From Palsa-601 sp963801185 (GTDB lineage Bacteria; Actinomycetota; Acidimicrobiia; Acidimicrobiales; Bog-793), in assembly GCA_963801185.1 (NCBI GenBank), contig CAWDDW010000003.1, positions 620,001-684,000 of the forward strand: a stretch of DNA of 64,000 nt, read 5' to 3'. The stretch's first letter is position 1; each line of letters opens with the position of its first letter. Under the pieces are notes generated by a model. It was not told the origin of the DNA. It worked only from the letters and a program-made list of their open reading frames with translations, and did not search any database. Made by a program: the position numbers and the translations under genes. This document shows, piece by piece, positions 1 to 7,583 of the stretch.

Positions 1-786
1 GAGACTCCGCCGATCGTCCCGGCAGCCTCCGCCGCGCTCGATCGCGGTAGGCGCTGGGTGGAAGGAATGGTCTCGGCCGACGGCGGATGGGCCGCCTTCG
101 ACGCCGACAACACCCGGGCGCTCTGCACCCGGCTCCCCTTCTGCGACTTCGGCGCTGTCATAGACCCTCCGAGCGCAGACGTGACCGCACACGTGGTGGA
201 GATGCTCGCGCACGAGCTGCGCATCGACGGGAATCTCGCCGGGCCAGCACGCACCGCGACCGAGTCGCTCCTCGCGGGAGGCGTTCGCTGGCTGACGACT
301 GCACAGGAGGCGGACGGCTCCTTCTTCGGGCGCTGGGGCGCCAATTACATCTACGGCACCGGGGCAGCAGTTCCGGCGTTGGTCGCGGCCGGGGTCTCCT
401 CTGACGACCGGCGGATCCGCCGCGCCGTCTCGTGGCTCGAGTCGCACCAGAACGACGACGGTGGCTTCGGGGAGGACCTTCGGTCGTATTCCGATCGCGA
501 CTGGGCCGGCCGAGGCACTTCGACAGCGTCACAGACAGCTTGGGCGCTGCTGGCGTTGATCGCCGGCGGGGAGGCCGCGGGAAGCTGTGCGGCCCGCGCC
601 GTCGCCTGGCTCTCTTCTAGCCAACGGCCCGACGGCACCTGGGACGAGCCGTGGTTCACCGGGACCGGGTTCCCGGGCGACTTCTACATCAACTATCACC
701 TGTACCGCCTCGTGTTCCCGATCAGCGCTCTCGGCCGCTACGTCGACGCGCTCGAGGACTCGGCGGCCGTCGTGGGCCGGTGGTGA
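1..786 (+). CDS. shc: Squalene-hopene cyclase, C-terminal part (5' end outside window)
   Basis: Class II triterpene cyclase that folds squalene into hopene/hopanol at the membrane. The reading frame is open from base 1, so only about the last 261 residues of a protein usually some 630-680 long are present. The motif GWAAFDADN (about residues 28-36 of the visible part) is typical of bacterial squalene-hopene cyclases, and QW-type repeats are visible (QEADGSFFGRWG, QNDDGGFGED, QRPDGTWDE). The catalytic DXDD motif lies upstream of the window and cannot be checked. The stop overlaps the GTG start of the next gene (GTGA), which indicates a translationally coupled hopanoid operon with hpnG and hpnH. 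Family assignment is secure; activity cannot be judged from the fragment. Confidence 0.93.
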   Translation, partial: ETPPIVPAASAALDRGRRWVEGMVSADGGWAAFDADNTRALCTRLPFCDFGAVIDPPSADVTAHVVEMLAHELRIDGNLAGPARTATESLLAGGVRWLTTAQEADGSFFGRWGANYIYGTGAAVPALVAAGVSSDDRRIRRAVSWLESHQNDDGGFGEDLRSYSDRDWAGRGTSTASQTAWALLALIAGGEAAGSCAARAVAWLSSSQRPDGTWDEPWFTGTGFPGDFYINYHLYRLVFPISALGRYVDALEDSAAVVGRW

Positions 787-1367
787 CCCTGCTCGCGCCG
801 CTTCGCATCGAAGCCGCCGCTGTCCGTGCCGGCGCCCGAGGGCGCAGGATCGAGCGGATCGGGATGGGACCGGCACGGGCGGGAGGCGCCGGTGCCCGGC
901 TCCGGCGGTTGTTGGCGCCGGGTGCTCCGGTGGCGGTGCTCGGCTTTGCCGGGGGCCTTCACGCCACCGATCGTGCGGGCGACCTCGTCGTCGCTACCGA
1001 GCTGTTCACCACCGACGACTCGATGCCGCCCGCCATGCTCGACGGTGCGCTGGCGGGGAGGATCGCCGCCGCTCTCGCAAAGGTGCTAGGGCGCGTCCGG
1101 ACAGGCCCGATCGCTTGCTGCCCCACGTTGATGCCGGCGAGAGAGGTCGCCGAAGTGGCAGCCGACAGGGCGGTCGCCTGCGAGATGGAGTCCGCCTGGC
1201 TCGCGCCGCTGGCCGGGGGCCGCCCCTTTGCCGTCGTCCGTGTGATCGTCGACCGGCCAGGGCGGCCGCTCGTCGGACCGTGGACGATCTCGGGCGGAAT
1301 CGTCGCTTGGCGCCGCCTTGCCATCGCTGCCGGCATCGTTGCCGGCGAGCTCGAGCAGTACAAGTAA
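783..1367 (+). CDS. hpnG: Hopanoid-associated nucleoside phosphorylase HpnG
   Basis: Protein of 194 residues of the nucleoside phosphorylase type found in hopanoid clusters, where it is thought to release adenine from adenosylhopane to give a ribosyl-hopane intermediate. The glycine-rich segment VLGFAGGLHATDRAGDLVVA (about residues 50-70) and the late motif ACEMESAWLA (nucleoside-binding MES region) are visible. The GTG start at 783 is chosen because it overlaps the cyclase stop by four bases. hpnH follows after 33 bp, so the three genes form one unit. The function is inferred from family and context rather than from a fully verifiable active site. Confidence 0.85.
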   Translation: MTLLAPLRIEAAAVRAGARGRRIERIGMGPARAGGAGARLRRLLAPGAPVAVLGFAGGLHATDRAGDLVVATELFTTDDSMPPAMLDGALAGRIAAALAKVLGRVRTGPIACCPTLMPAREVAEVAADRAVACEMESAWLAPLAGGRPFAVVRVIVDRPGRPLVGPWTISGGIVAWRRLAIAAGIVAGELEQYK

Positions 1368-1400
1368 GCCCTACCTCCGTAAGGTCAGAGAGAAGACACG

Positions 1401-2409
1401 ATGCCGATCCCCATCCGCCAGAACCTCGCAGTCGCCTCGTACCTGATGCGCCAGCGGTTTGCCAAGAACGACAAGTTCCCGCTGATCGTCGAGGCTCGAG
1501 CCGCTCTTCGCCTGCAACCTCTCCTGCCCGGGCTGCGGGAAGATCCAGTACCCGACCGAGATCCTGCGGAAACGGCTGACAGTTGACGAGGCAGTCGGGG
1601 CGATCGAGGAGAGCGGTGCTCCGATGGTGTCGATCGCAGGCGGAGAACCGCTCCTGCACCCCCAGATCGAGCAGATCGTGGGCGAGCTGATCAAGCGGAA
1701 GCGCTTCGTCTACCTCTGCACGAACGCCGTCCTGTTGAAGCGGAAGATGGAGCGCTTTGCTCCCTCGCCCTACTTCTCCTGGGTCGTGCACCTCGACGGC
1801 TTGCAAGAGCGTCACGACAAAGCCGTCGACCGCGAGGGCGTCTTCGACACTGCGGTCGACGCGATCCGCTCGGCTAAACAAAAGGGCTTCCGCGTCACGA
1901 CCAACTCCACCTTCTTCACGACCGACTCGCCGAAGACCGTTCGGGAGGTCCTCGACTTCTTGAACGACGAGCTGAAGGTCGACGCGATGATGATCTCGCC
2001 CGCCTACGCCTACGAGAAGGCGCCCGATCAGGACCACTTCCTCGGAGTCCGCCAGACCCGGGAGCTGTTCAAGTCGGCATTCGGCGAAGGGCGCCGGAAG
2101 AAGTGGCGATTGAACCACACGCCGCTGTTTCTCGACTTCTTGGAGGGCAAGGTCGATTACGACTGCACGCCGTGGGGGATCCCGAGCTACTCGATCTTCG
2201 GCTGGCAGCGGCCTTGTTACTTGATGAGCGACGGGTATGCACAGTCCTACAAGGAGCTTCTCGAGACGACTGACTGGTCGAAGTACGGACGAGGCAAGGA
2301 CCCGCGTTGCGACAACTGCATGGCTCACTGCGGATACGAGCCCTCGGCAGTACTCGCCACCACGAAGTCGCTCCGCCAGTCGTTACGGGCGGCGATCGGA
2401 ACTCACTAA
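1401..2409 (+). CDS. hpnH: Radical SAM hopanoid protein HpnH, interrupted by a +1 frame shift
   Basis: Radical SAM enzyme that joins the 5'-deoxyadenosyl group to hopene, the first step of side-chain extension. The first frame gives MPIPIRQNLAVASYLMRQRF and continues to about base 1490. The iron-sulfur motif CNLSCPGC and all downstream sequence, including SIAGGEPLLHPQIEQIV, are in another frame that ends at 2409. Dropping one G from the GG at 1493-1494 joins the frames as LIVELEPLFACNLSCPGCGK, exactly the family pattern. No usable start codon exists in the second frame before the cysteine motif, so as written the enzyme would be inactive. No other damage is seen, which favours a sequence error or a very recent mutation. 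Last gene of the hopanoid unit. Confidence 0.88.
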
Positions 2410-2471
2410 ACCCGGTACTGCCGAGCACAGGCCGGGTCGGTGCTCTGGCCAGTCGGGCATACGCTCGGCAG

Positions 2472-2978
2472 ATGGTCAACGAACCGGGTGAGCCCGACGG
2501 GGGAGCGCAAGCGCAAGAGCGCTGGCTCGGTCCCTCTGCTCGGCTGCTCGCGATGCGGCGGGCGGAGCTTGCCGCGATCGCCGTGGTCGTCGCAGGGTGC
2601 CTGGGCTTTGCCCTCGGTTCTGAGGGGTCCCTCGCGGCCGGCGTCATTGCCGTGGCGATCGTGTGCGCTCTGGGCGTGCTCTGCGAACAGGTGCTGCAGC
2701 GCAGGTACCGATCGTGGGGCTACTGCGAACGCTCAGCCGACCTGCTCGTCCGACGTGGGGTGATGTTCCGGCGCCTCACTGTCGTGCCGTATGGGCGGAT
2801 GCAGCTAGTGGACGTGACTGCCGGCGCCATCGAGCGAACATTCGGGCTGCAGACGGTTCGGCTGCACACGGCTGCAGCAGCGACGGACGCCCGTATTCCC
2901 GGTCTCGAACCCGCCGAGGCAACCCGTCTCCGCGACCGGCTCGCCCTGCTCGGCGAGACACAGGCCGCCGGGATCTGA
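2472..2978 (+). CDS. Bacterial PH-domain membrane protein, YdbS-like
   Basis: Protein of 168 residues with two membrane segments near the N-terminus (about residues 30-70, AAIAVVVAGCLGFALG and AAGVIAVAIVCALGVLCE) followed by one bacterial PH (bPH2) domain containing the signature VPYGRMQLVDVTAGAIERTFGL. YdbS and YdbT normally occur as a pair, and the larger partner starts 17 bp downstream. The family is membrane-bound; its biochemical role is not settled. ATG at 2472 is preferred to upstream frame extensions because those lack any family similarity. Confidence 0.85.
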   Translation: MVNEPGEPDGGAQAQERWLGPSARLLAMRRAELAAIAVVVAGCLGFALGSEGSLAAGVIAVAIVCALGVLCEQVLQRRYRSWGYCERSADLLVRRGVMFRRLTVVPYGRMQLVDVTAGAIERTFGLQTVRLHTAAAATDARIPGLEPAEATRLRDRLALLGETQAAGI

Positions 2979-2995
2979 GTGGCGAAGTCGAGTCC

Positions 2996-4493
2996 GTGAC
3001 GCTCCCGTCACCGCCTTTCCTACCCGATCCCAGCGCGGCCTTCTCCAGCTCGGCGTTGCCGAGCGCACCTCGGCGGCTCCATCCGCTCTCCCCCGTGGTC
3101 CGGATCGGTCGCGCGGCCGTGGCGTTTCTCTACGTGGCGGCCACTGCTGTAGCCCAGAGCCGGTCGAACGGTCATCCCGACTACGTGATCGACGTGGTGA
3201 TCCTGGTCGCGACTGTCGTTGCCGGCTTCGTCTCCTGGGTGGTGACGACCTGGTCGGTCGAGGGCTCGACCATGCAGGTGTCGACGGGCCTCATCCGTCG
3301 CAAGGTCGTGAGGCTCCCACTTTCGCGCGTGCAGGCGGTCGACCTCGTCGAGCCCTGGCTCGCTCGTCTGCTGGGCCTCGCAGAGGTGCGGGTGCGGACC
3401 GGCGGAGGAGCCGATGGCGACGCGCGGCTGCAGTACTTGAAAGTCTCCGACGCCCAGGCGGTCCGTACGGCGTTGGTCGCGCTCGTTCACGGGTTGCCCG
3501 GATCCACGCCGGAGGCGCCCGAGCATCCGCTCGTCCGCGTGAACAACCGGCTGCTCGTGCTGTCGACGCTCCTGACCGGCGGGATACTGTCCAGCCTCGC
3601 CTTCATCGTGTTGGAGGTCGTGCTCTTCTCGCTTCACGAGACGGTCCTCGGCACGAGCCTGCTTCTGTATCTCTTCGCCGCCCTCAGCGCGCTCGGTAGG
3701 AGGATCGCGAACGAGTGGGGTCTCGCGGTGTCGGAGTCACCCGACGGGTTGCGGCTGAAAGCGGGCCTCGGGTCACGAGTACGTGAGACCATCCCTCCGA
3801 ACCGTATTCAGGCCGTGCACCGGGTCGAGCCGCTCTTTTGGCGCGGCTTCGGCTGGCAGCGCCTCGAAGCTTCACCTTGCCGGTGGAGTGGCGCACAGGC
3901 GTAATCAACCGCGGGCTGTCGTGCGGCGAGCACTTCTCCCGGTCGGCCTTGTGCCCGAGGCCGACCTGTTGCTTTCCCGCTTGCTCGGCAGGACCGGCGT
4001 GGGTCTCTCGCGGCCGCCGCGACGCGGGAGGGTGCGGTCGCCGTTCTCTTTCCACTTCCTCTCTGCTGGCCACGATGGCGTGATTGCCGAGTCGACGTCG
4101 GGGCGCGTGTGCAGGCGAACGGAGATGATCCCATTGGCCAAGGTGCAGAGCATTCACTACGTGCAGGGGCCATTCTTGCGGGCTCTTGGCCTGGCGACAG
4201 TGCACGTTGTCGCGGCCGGACATGGCGCCTCGGTGTCGTGGCGGCAGTGGGATGCAAGCGAGGCTCGTTCGCTCGTCGACGAGCTGACGGCGGCCTGTGC
4301 TTCTGCACGTGAGCTCGACCTGGCCAGAGCCGCCGCACATGCGGTACCGGGTCAGCCTCCGCCACCGCCCCCTGGACAGCCTCCGCCGGCCAGTCCGGCC
4401 GTCGCGCCTCCATTGCCAGTGCAGGGGGTGGCGCCCCCTGTGCTCTCGGTCCCGCCTCCGCCACCGCAAGGGCTCCCTTTCACCGGCAAGTAG
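2996..4493 (+). CDS. Tandem bacterial PH-domain membrane protein, YdbT-like, with a +1 frame shift
   Basis: Larger partner of the YdbS/YdbT pair, about 498 residues if repaired. Membrane helices flank repeated bPH2 units; the signatures LPLSRVQAVDLVEPWLARLLGL, IPPNRIQAVHRVEPLFW and IPLAKVQSIHYVQGPFLRALGL mark three of them. The first frame stops at 3904 but family sequence jumps frame at about 3867: removing one A gives RLELHLAGGVAHRRNQP. The C-terminal 50 residues are strongly proline-rich (runs of PPPPP), unusual for this family and suggestive of an extended cytoplasmic tail. Start GTG 2996 is tentative. Both halves are well conserved, so a base-call error is more likely than a pseudogene. 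Confidence 0.8.
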
Positions 4494-4506
4494 GCTGACG
4501 TGCCTC

Positions 4507-4580
4507 GGGGCTGTAGCTCAGTTGGTTAGAGCGCCTGGTTTGCAACCAGGAGGCCAGGGGTTCGAATCCCCTCAGCTCCA
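4507..4580 (+). tRNA. tRNA-Ala (anticodon TGC)
   Basis: Complete 74-base cloverleaf. Acceptor stem GGGGCTG pairs with CAGCTCC (one G-T pair), anticodon stem CCTGG/CCAGG encloses loop TTTGCAA with anticodon TGC, and the T-arm AGGGG/CCCCT has the loop TTCGAAT. The discriminator is A at 4580 and CCA is not encoded. An IS3 remnant begins about 11 bp after the 3' end. Confidence 0.97.
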
Positions 4581-4591
4581 CATCGTGCGGT

Positions 4592-4914
4592 TGACCCCAT
4601 TGGGTGGACCGCGGTTATGAGAATGCAGCCTGGGTTTGCTTTGAGTGTAGGGCCTCGTATTCGGTCGGGGTGAGGTAGCCCAGCGAGCTGTGGCGCCGGA
4701 CCGGGTTGTAGAAGGCTTCGATCCACTCCGCCATGGCGCTCGAGAGCTCGACGACGGTCTTCCAGCTCTGGCGGTTCAGCAGCTCGATCTGCATGGATCC
4801 CCAGAACGACTCCATGGGGGCGTTGTCATAGCAGTCGCCGATCGTGCCCATCGAGCCGAGAAGTCCGAGGCGCCGGACGTTCTCGGTGAAGGCCCACGAC
4901 GTGAATTGTGAGCC
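4592..4914 (-). mobile_element. IS3-family insertion sequence remnant (C-terminal end of transposase OrfB)
   Basis: The minus strand encodes only the end of a DDE integrase-core transposase: GSQFTSWAFTENVRRLG, then SMGTIGDCYDNAPMESFWGS with the YDNA and FW elements around the catalytic glutamate, then YNPVRRHSSLGYLTPTEYE, stopping at 4615. The first two catalytic aspartates and OrfA are missing, so it cannot transpose. The bases TGACCCCATTGGGTGGACC (4592-4610) look like a terminal inverted repeat, placing the outer end next to tRNA-Ala. At 4914 the element abuts, without a spacer, the truncated 3' end of another minus-strand gene. Confidence 0.88.
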
Positions 4915-5074
4915 GCAGGAGCCTCAGCCAGGGATTGCCGTGGATGACACCGAATCGGTACTGAAGCTGACCGGCGTCGATCGCCGCGACGATCTCGTCC
5001 TGGGTCAGCCCGAACTCCTTACGTGCTGTCTTGTCGCTGAGCGTCGCACCCTTCCGGCTCCACTCTTCTTGCAT
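4915..5074 (-). pseudogene. Small gene truncated by the IS3 remnant
   Basis: Reading from ATG 5074 the product begins MQEEWSRKGATLSDKTARKE and contains FGLTQDEIVAAIDAGQLQYR followed by IHGNPWLRLLR. The middle resembles a small actinobacterial helix-turn-helix-like protein whose sequence would normally run on past LRLLR. Here it changes abruptly into IS sequence at about 4914, so the C-terminus is lost. I do not recognise a function. The clean junction indicates disruption by the element or by a deletion that ended inside it. Confidence 0.5.
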
Positions 5075-5326
5075 GGAGCGTGTTGGTGAAGGGCGGGTTG
5101 GGGTACGCGCCGGGCACGGAGCTCAAAGCCGGGATCAGGACGATGAGCGCACCGACGGTGACGGCTGCGTTCTCCACGGGGTGGTTCGCGGCATCCCTTG
5201 ACGGCAGCGACGGGTTCTCCTACGGTCGGGATTCAGAGCATCTGTGCCGACGGAACATCGAGGACCTCACTAAGTGAGCTTGCCGCCGATTGCTGGTGCT
5301 ACCGACAACGAGGGGGGTCGTGCCAA

Positions 5327-6553
5327 ATGCACCGAAGAATCCTGAGGGCTGTCGTGCCCGCAGCAGTGCTCATCGGAACCGTCTTCGCCGGCGCGGGCGC
5401 AGCCGGGGCTGCTACCTCGCCGAGGGCGACGAAGACGCTCTGGGTCGCACCTACCGCCAAGGTGAAGGGCGAGTCGGTGGCGTGCTCCACCGCGAAGTAC
5501 CACGCGGTCAATAGGGCGATCAATGCAGCAGCCGTCGGCGACACCGTCCAGGTCTGCGCCGGGACGTATACGGGGTCGGCGTCCGTCAAAGTGCAGAGCC
5601 AGGGGAAGACCATTACGATCACGAGCGGCGCCCTCATCGAGAAGAAGATCAACCTCGTCGGCATGCCAGGGGCGATCATCAATGCGAAGGGGCTTGTCAA
5701 CGGCGTCACGATCTACAGCCCGGGTGCGGCCGGAGCGACCGTGAACGGCATCACTGCCGAAGGTGCCATCGGCGAGGGGATCCTCGCGGTTGGTACGAGC
5801 GGGATCACGATCGAGAACAGCACGGTCAAGCACAACGACAACGGCAGCTCGAAGAGCGCCTGGATCGAATGCCAAGCGAGCGGACCCATCCCGAATGACT
5901 GTGGCGAGGGCTTGCACCTCCTCACCGTGACAGGTTCGACGGTCAAGAACAACACCTCCGAGTTCAACTCCGGCGGCATGCTTCTTTCGGACGAATTCGG
6001 GCCGACCAGTCACAACACGATCAAGGGAAACCTCGTCGAGGACAACGAGTCCGACTGCGGTATCACGATCGTCGGTCACAACGCCGGTGCGGTCAACTCC
6101 AAGGGCGTCCCCCAGCCGAAGGTGGCGGGCGTATACGACAATCTCGTCACGGCCAACATGGTGATCAGCAACGGCACGACCGGCGAAGGCGGTGGGATTC
6201 TTCTCGCAGGCGTCGCCTCGTACGACAACACCATCACCGACAACGAGATCGCCGGAAACGGCCTGGCCGGGGTCACCATCCACGAGCATGGCCTCAACTA
6301 CCTGAGCGGTGACGTCATCGCGGGTAACTGGATCGGGACGAACGACATCACAGGGGACCCTGGGACACCGGACCAGAGCACGACTGGGGTGTTCGTCGAG
6401 CGTGACTTGGCAAAGTTCCCGATCATCAAGATCACGATAAAGGGCAACACGATCGCATGGGATGCCATCGGTATCTACGACGTCGCCGGCGCGAGCGGTC
6501 TCACCGAGGGCGGCAACACGTTCATTCACGTCAAGAAGGACGTGAAGGGCTGA
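5327..6553 (+). CDS. Secreted parallel beta-helix repeat protein
   Basis: Protein of 408 residues with a signal peptide (MHRRILRAVVPAAVLIGTVF, cleavage probably near AGAAGAA) followed by a right-handed beta-helix region like NosD/pectate-lyase-fold proteins. Regular short turns built on N-x-I/V are visible: GITIENSTVKHNDNGSS, STVKNNTSEFNSGGMLLS, YDNTITDNEIAGNGLAGVTI, KITIKGNTIAWDAIGIYDVA. The N-terminal part carries VNRAINAAAVGDTVQVCAGTY, the usual entry strand of such proteins. No catalytic set is obvious, so it may bind or process a polysaccharide or act structurally outside the cell. ATG 5327 is supported by the purine-rich GAGGGGGG about ten bases upstream. It stands alone and is followed by a strong hairpin. 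Confidence 0.8.
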   Translation: MHRRILRAVVPAAVLIGTVFAGAGAAGAATSPRATKTLWVAPTAKVKGESVACSTAKYHAVNRAINAAAVGDTVQVCAGTYTGSASVKVQSQGKTITITSGALIEKKINLVGMPGAIINAKGLVNGVTIYSPGAAGATVNGITAEGAIGEGILAVGTSGITIENSTVKHNDNGSSKSAWIECQASGPIPNDCGEGLHLLTVTGSTVKNNTSEFNSGGMLLSDEFGPTSHNTIKGNLVEDNESDCGITIVGHNAGAVNSKGVPQPKVAGVYDNLVTANMVISNGTTGEGGGILLAGVASYDNTITDNEIAGNGLAGVTIHEHGLNYLSGDVIAGNWIGTNDITGDPGTPDQSTTGVFVERDLAKFPIIKITIKGNTIAWDAIGIYDVAGASGLTEGGNTFIHVKKDVKG

Positions 6554-6556
6554 CTT

Positions 6557-6599
6557 GAGAGCGAGTCGATGAGGTTGACAGCTTCATCGACTCGGTCTC
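6557..6599 (+). terminator. Hairpin terminator after the beta-helix gene
   Basis: CGAGTCGATGA (6562-6572) pairs perfectly with TCATCGACTCG (6584-6594) around an 11-base loop, and GAGA/TCTC extends the stem past one mismatch. It starts three bases after the stop codon. No T-run follows, as is common in high-GC actinobacteria. Confidence 0.7.
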
Positions 6600-7230
6600 A
6601 CACCATCGGAACCCCATCCGATACGCCGGTGAGTCGGAATCCGGGAACTTCGAGATGCGCGAGACATCAGTGATCACGGATACGACGTCGACGATGCAAG
6701 CTGGCTGAGACGGCTCATCGACCTCGGCGTCGGCGGAGTGTGAGGCCAGCTTGATGCAGCTCGCGAAGCACAGTTTCGGGGTTGACCTCGAGCGCCTCGC
6801 CGAGCACGGCGAGAGAGTCCCCCCTCCGCGTGGCGCCGGGCGCGCGCTTCGCCGGAAGGTGTCCCACCCTCCCGGCGATGTGGGGTACCCTCCGCCCTGC
6901 TCGGTATCGGCCACAGATAGTGGATGGTCAGCCGAAGCCGACCTCGGCGAGTATGACGCCCGTTTTATGGCTCAACGCAAGCCCTCGTCGCTCACCTCGA
7001 CCGTCGTGCCAGCAAAGTCGGTCGTTGGCATGTCAGCCTCCTCACTTGTAACGCTCTCACTTCTTCGGACGGCCACCGGCTAGAGGCGAAGGTCACAGGC
7101 GAGTTTCGGTACGCAGAGCTCGCCCTCGATTGAGACCGATGAAACGCGGGTGGCGCGCAGTGTGGCGTGGCCAGGGCCCTATCTGCACAGGCTGCCGGCG
7201 CTGACTCAGGCCTCTCCATAAGGCAGGCGG
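6600..7230. other. Gene-poor stretch with degenerate remnants
   Basis: No intact gene is convincing here. On the minus strand, about 6860 to 6715, a frame ends with LAVLGEALEVNPETVLRELH and then QAGLTLRRRRGR and a stop. This resembles the C-terminal helix-turn-helix of a resolvase or transposase and is probably a relic. A 19-codon frame with a strong ribosome binding site lies at 6972-7031 and is listed separately. The rest shows no recognisable coding or RNA feature. Confidence 0.5.
6972..7031 (-). pseudogene. Very short frame resembling a DsrC/TusE N-terminus
   Basis: Behind a strong GAGGAGG ribosome binding site the frame reads MPTTDFAGTTVEVSDEGLR and then stops. The pattern of a short beta-hairpin ending in V-D/E-V-x-D/E-E-G resembles the start of DsrC/TusE-like sulfur-carrier proteins (there followed by FL and a long helix), but no downstream frame continues the family. 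It lies downstream of the sulfide:quinone oxidoreductase on the same strand, a fitting neighbourhood. Likely a truncated relic; a real 19-residue peptide is possible. Confidence 0.3.
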
Positions 7231-7386
7231 TCATCGTCCGAACCAGCGCCGGCTCTTGGACGCCGTGCGGGCACGGCACTGGCACCGGTCCTCTGGAGCG
7301 ACGTGGCCCAACACCAGTTCGACGTGTTGACCGCAGCCCTTCCAGGACGGACGGCCACACTGCTTGCATGTCACTTCGGCACACAT
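7231..7386 (-). CDS. 51-residue cysteine-rich small protein
   Basis: Short gene with a good ribosome binding site (AAAGGAA, eight bases before ATG 7386). The product contains VTCKQCGRPSWKGCGQHVEL and later DRCQCRARTASKSRRW. The pattern C-x2-C, a C-G-Q-H segment and a C-x-C near the basic C-terminus suggests a small metal-binding or zinc-ribbon-like protein. Similar small proteins with C-x2-C, W-x-G-C-G-x-H occur in actinobacteria as conserved hypotheticals (from memory). It lies downstream of the sqr group on the same strand and may be its last member; function unknown. Confidence 0.6.
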   Translation of the reverse strand: MCAEVTCKQCGRPSWKGCGQHVELVLGHVAPEDRCQCRARTASKSRRWFGR

Positions 7387-7422
7387 ACTGCGTTCCTTTC
7401 CGTAGCGCGAGCTGTGACCCGC

Positions 7423-7569
7423 TCAGCGATGTTCCTTCCGAATGATCCTCAGCATCTTCGTGTTGATAGCCAGGAATCGCCCGAACTGGATGATCAGGTT
7501 CTTCCGGGCCCGCAACGTATTGGCTGTCGGGAGCGGGGCGCTCGCGATGTTGGCGTCGGTGTTGTCCAT
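7423..7569 (-). CDS. 48-residue conserved small protein after sqr
   Basis: Starts at ATG 7569 behind AGGAGAGG, only 14 bp after the sqr stop, so it is almost surely in the same transcript. The product has an acidic N-terminus (MDNTDANIASAPLPTANTLR), an amphipathic or weakly hydrophobic stretch (NLIIQFGRFLAINTKML) and a basic end (RIIRKEHR). The central helix could lie along the membrane beside the quinone-reducing enzyme. I recall similar tiny proteins next to actinobacterial sqr genes, but no function is known. Confidence 0.65.
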   Translation of the reverse strand: MDNTDANIASAPLPTANTLRARKNLIIQFGRFLAINTKMLRIIRKEHR

Positions 7570-7583
7570 CGACCTCTCCTCGT

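Noticed and set aside
5270..6529. Long minus-strand frame opposite the beta-helix protein
   Set aside because: Antisense shadow with no family signature; the plus strand has signal peptide, repeats, ribosome binding site and terminator.
6715..6860. Resolvase or transposase gene on the minus strand
   Set aside because: Only a helix-turn-helix-like end without a start codon or catalytic domain is readable; at most a relic, noted in the gap description.
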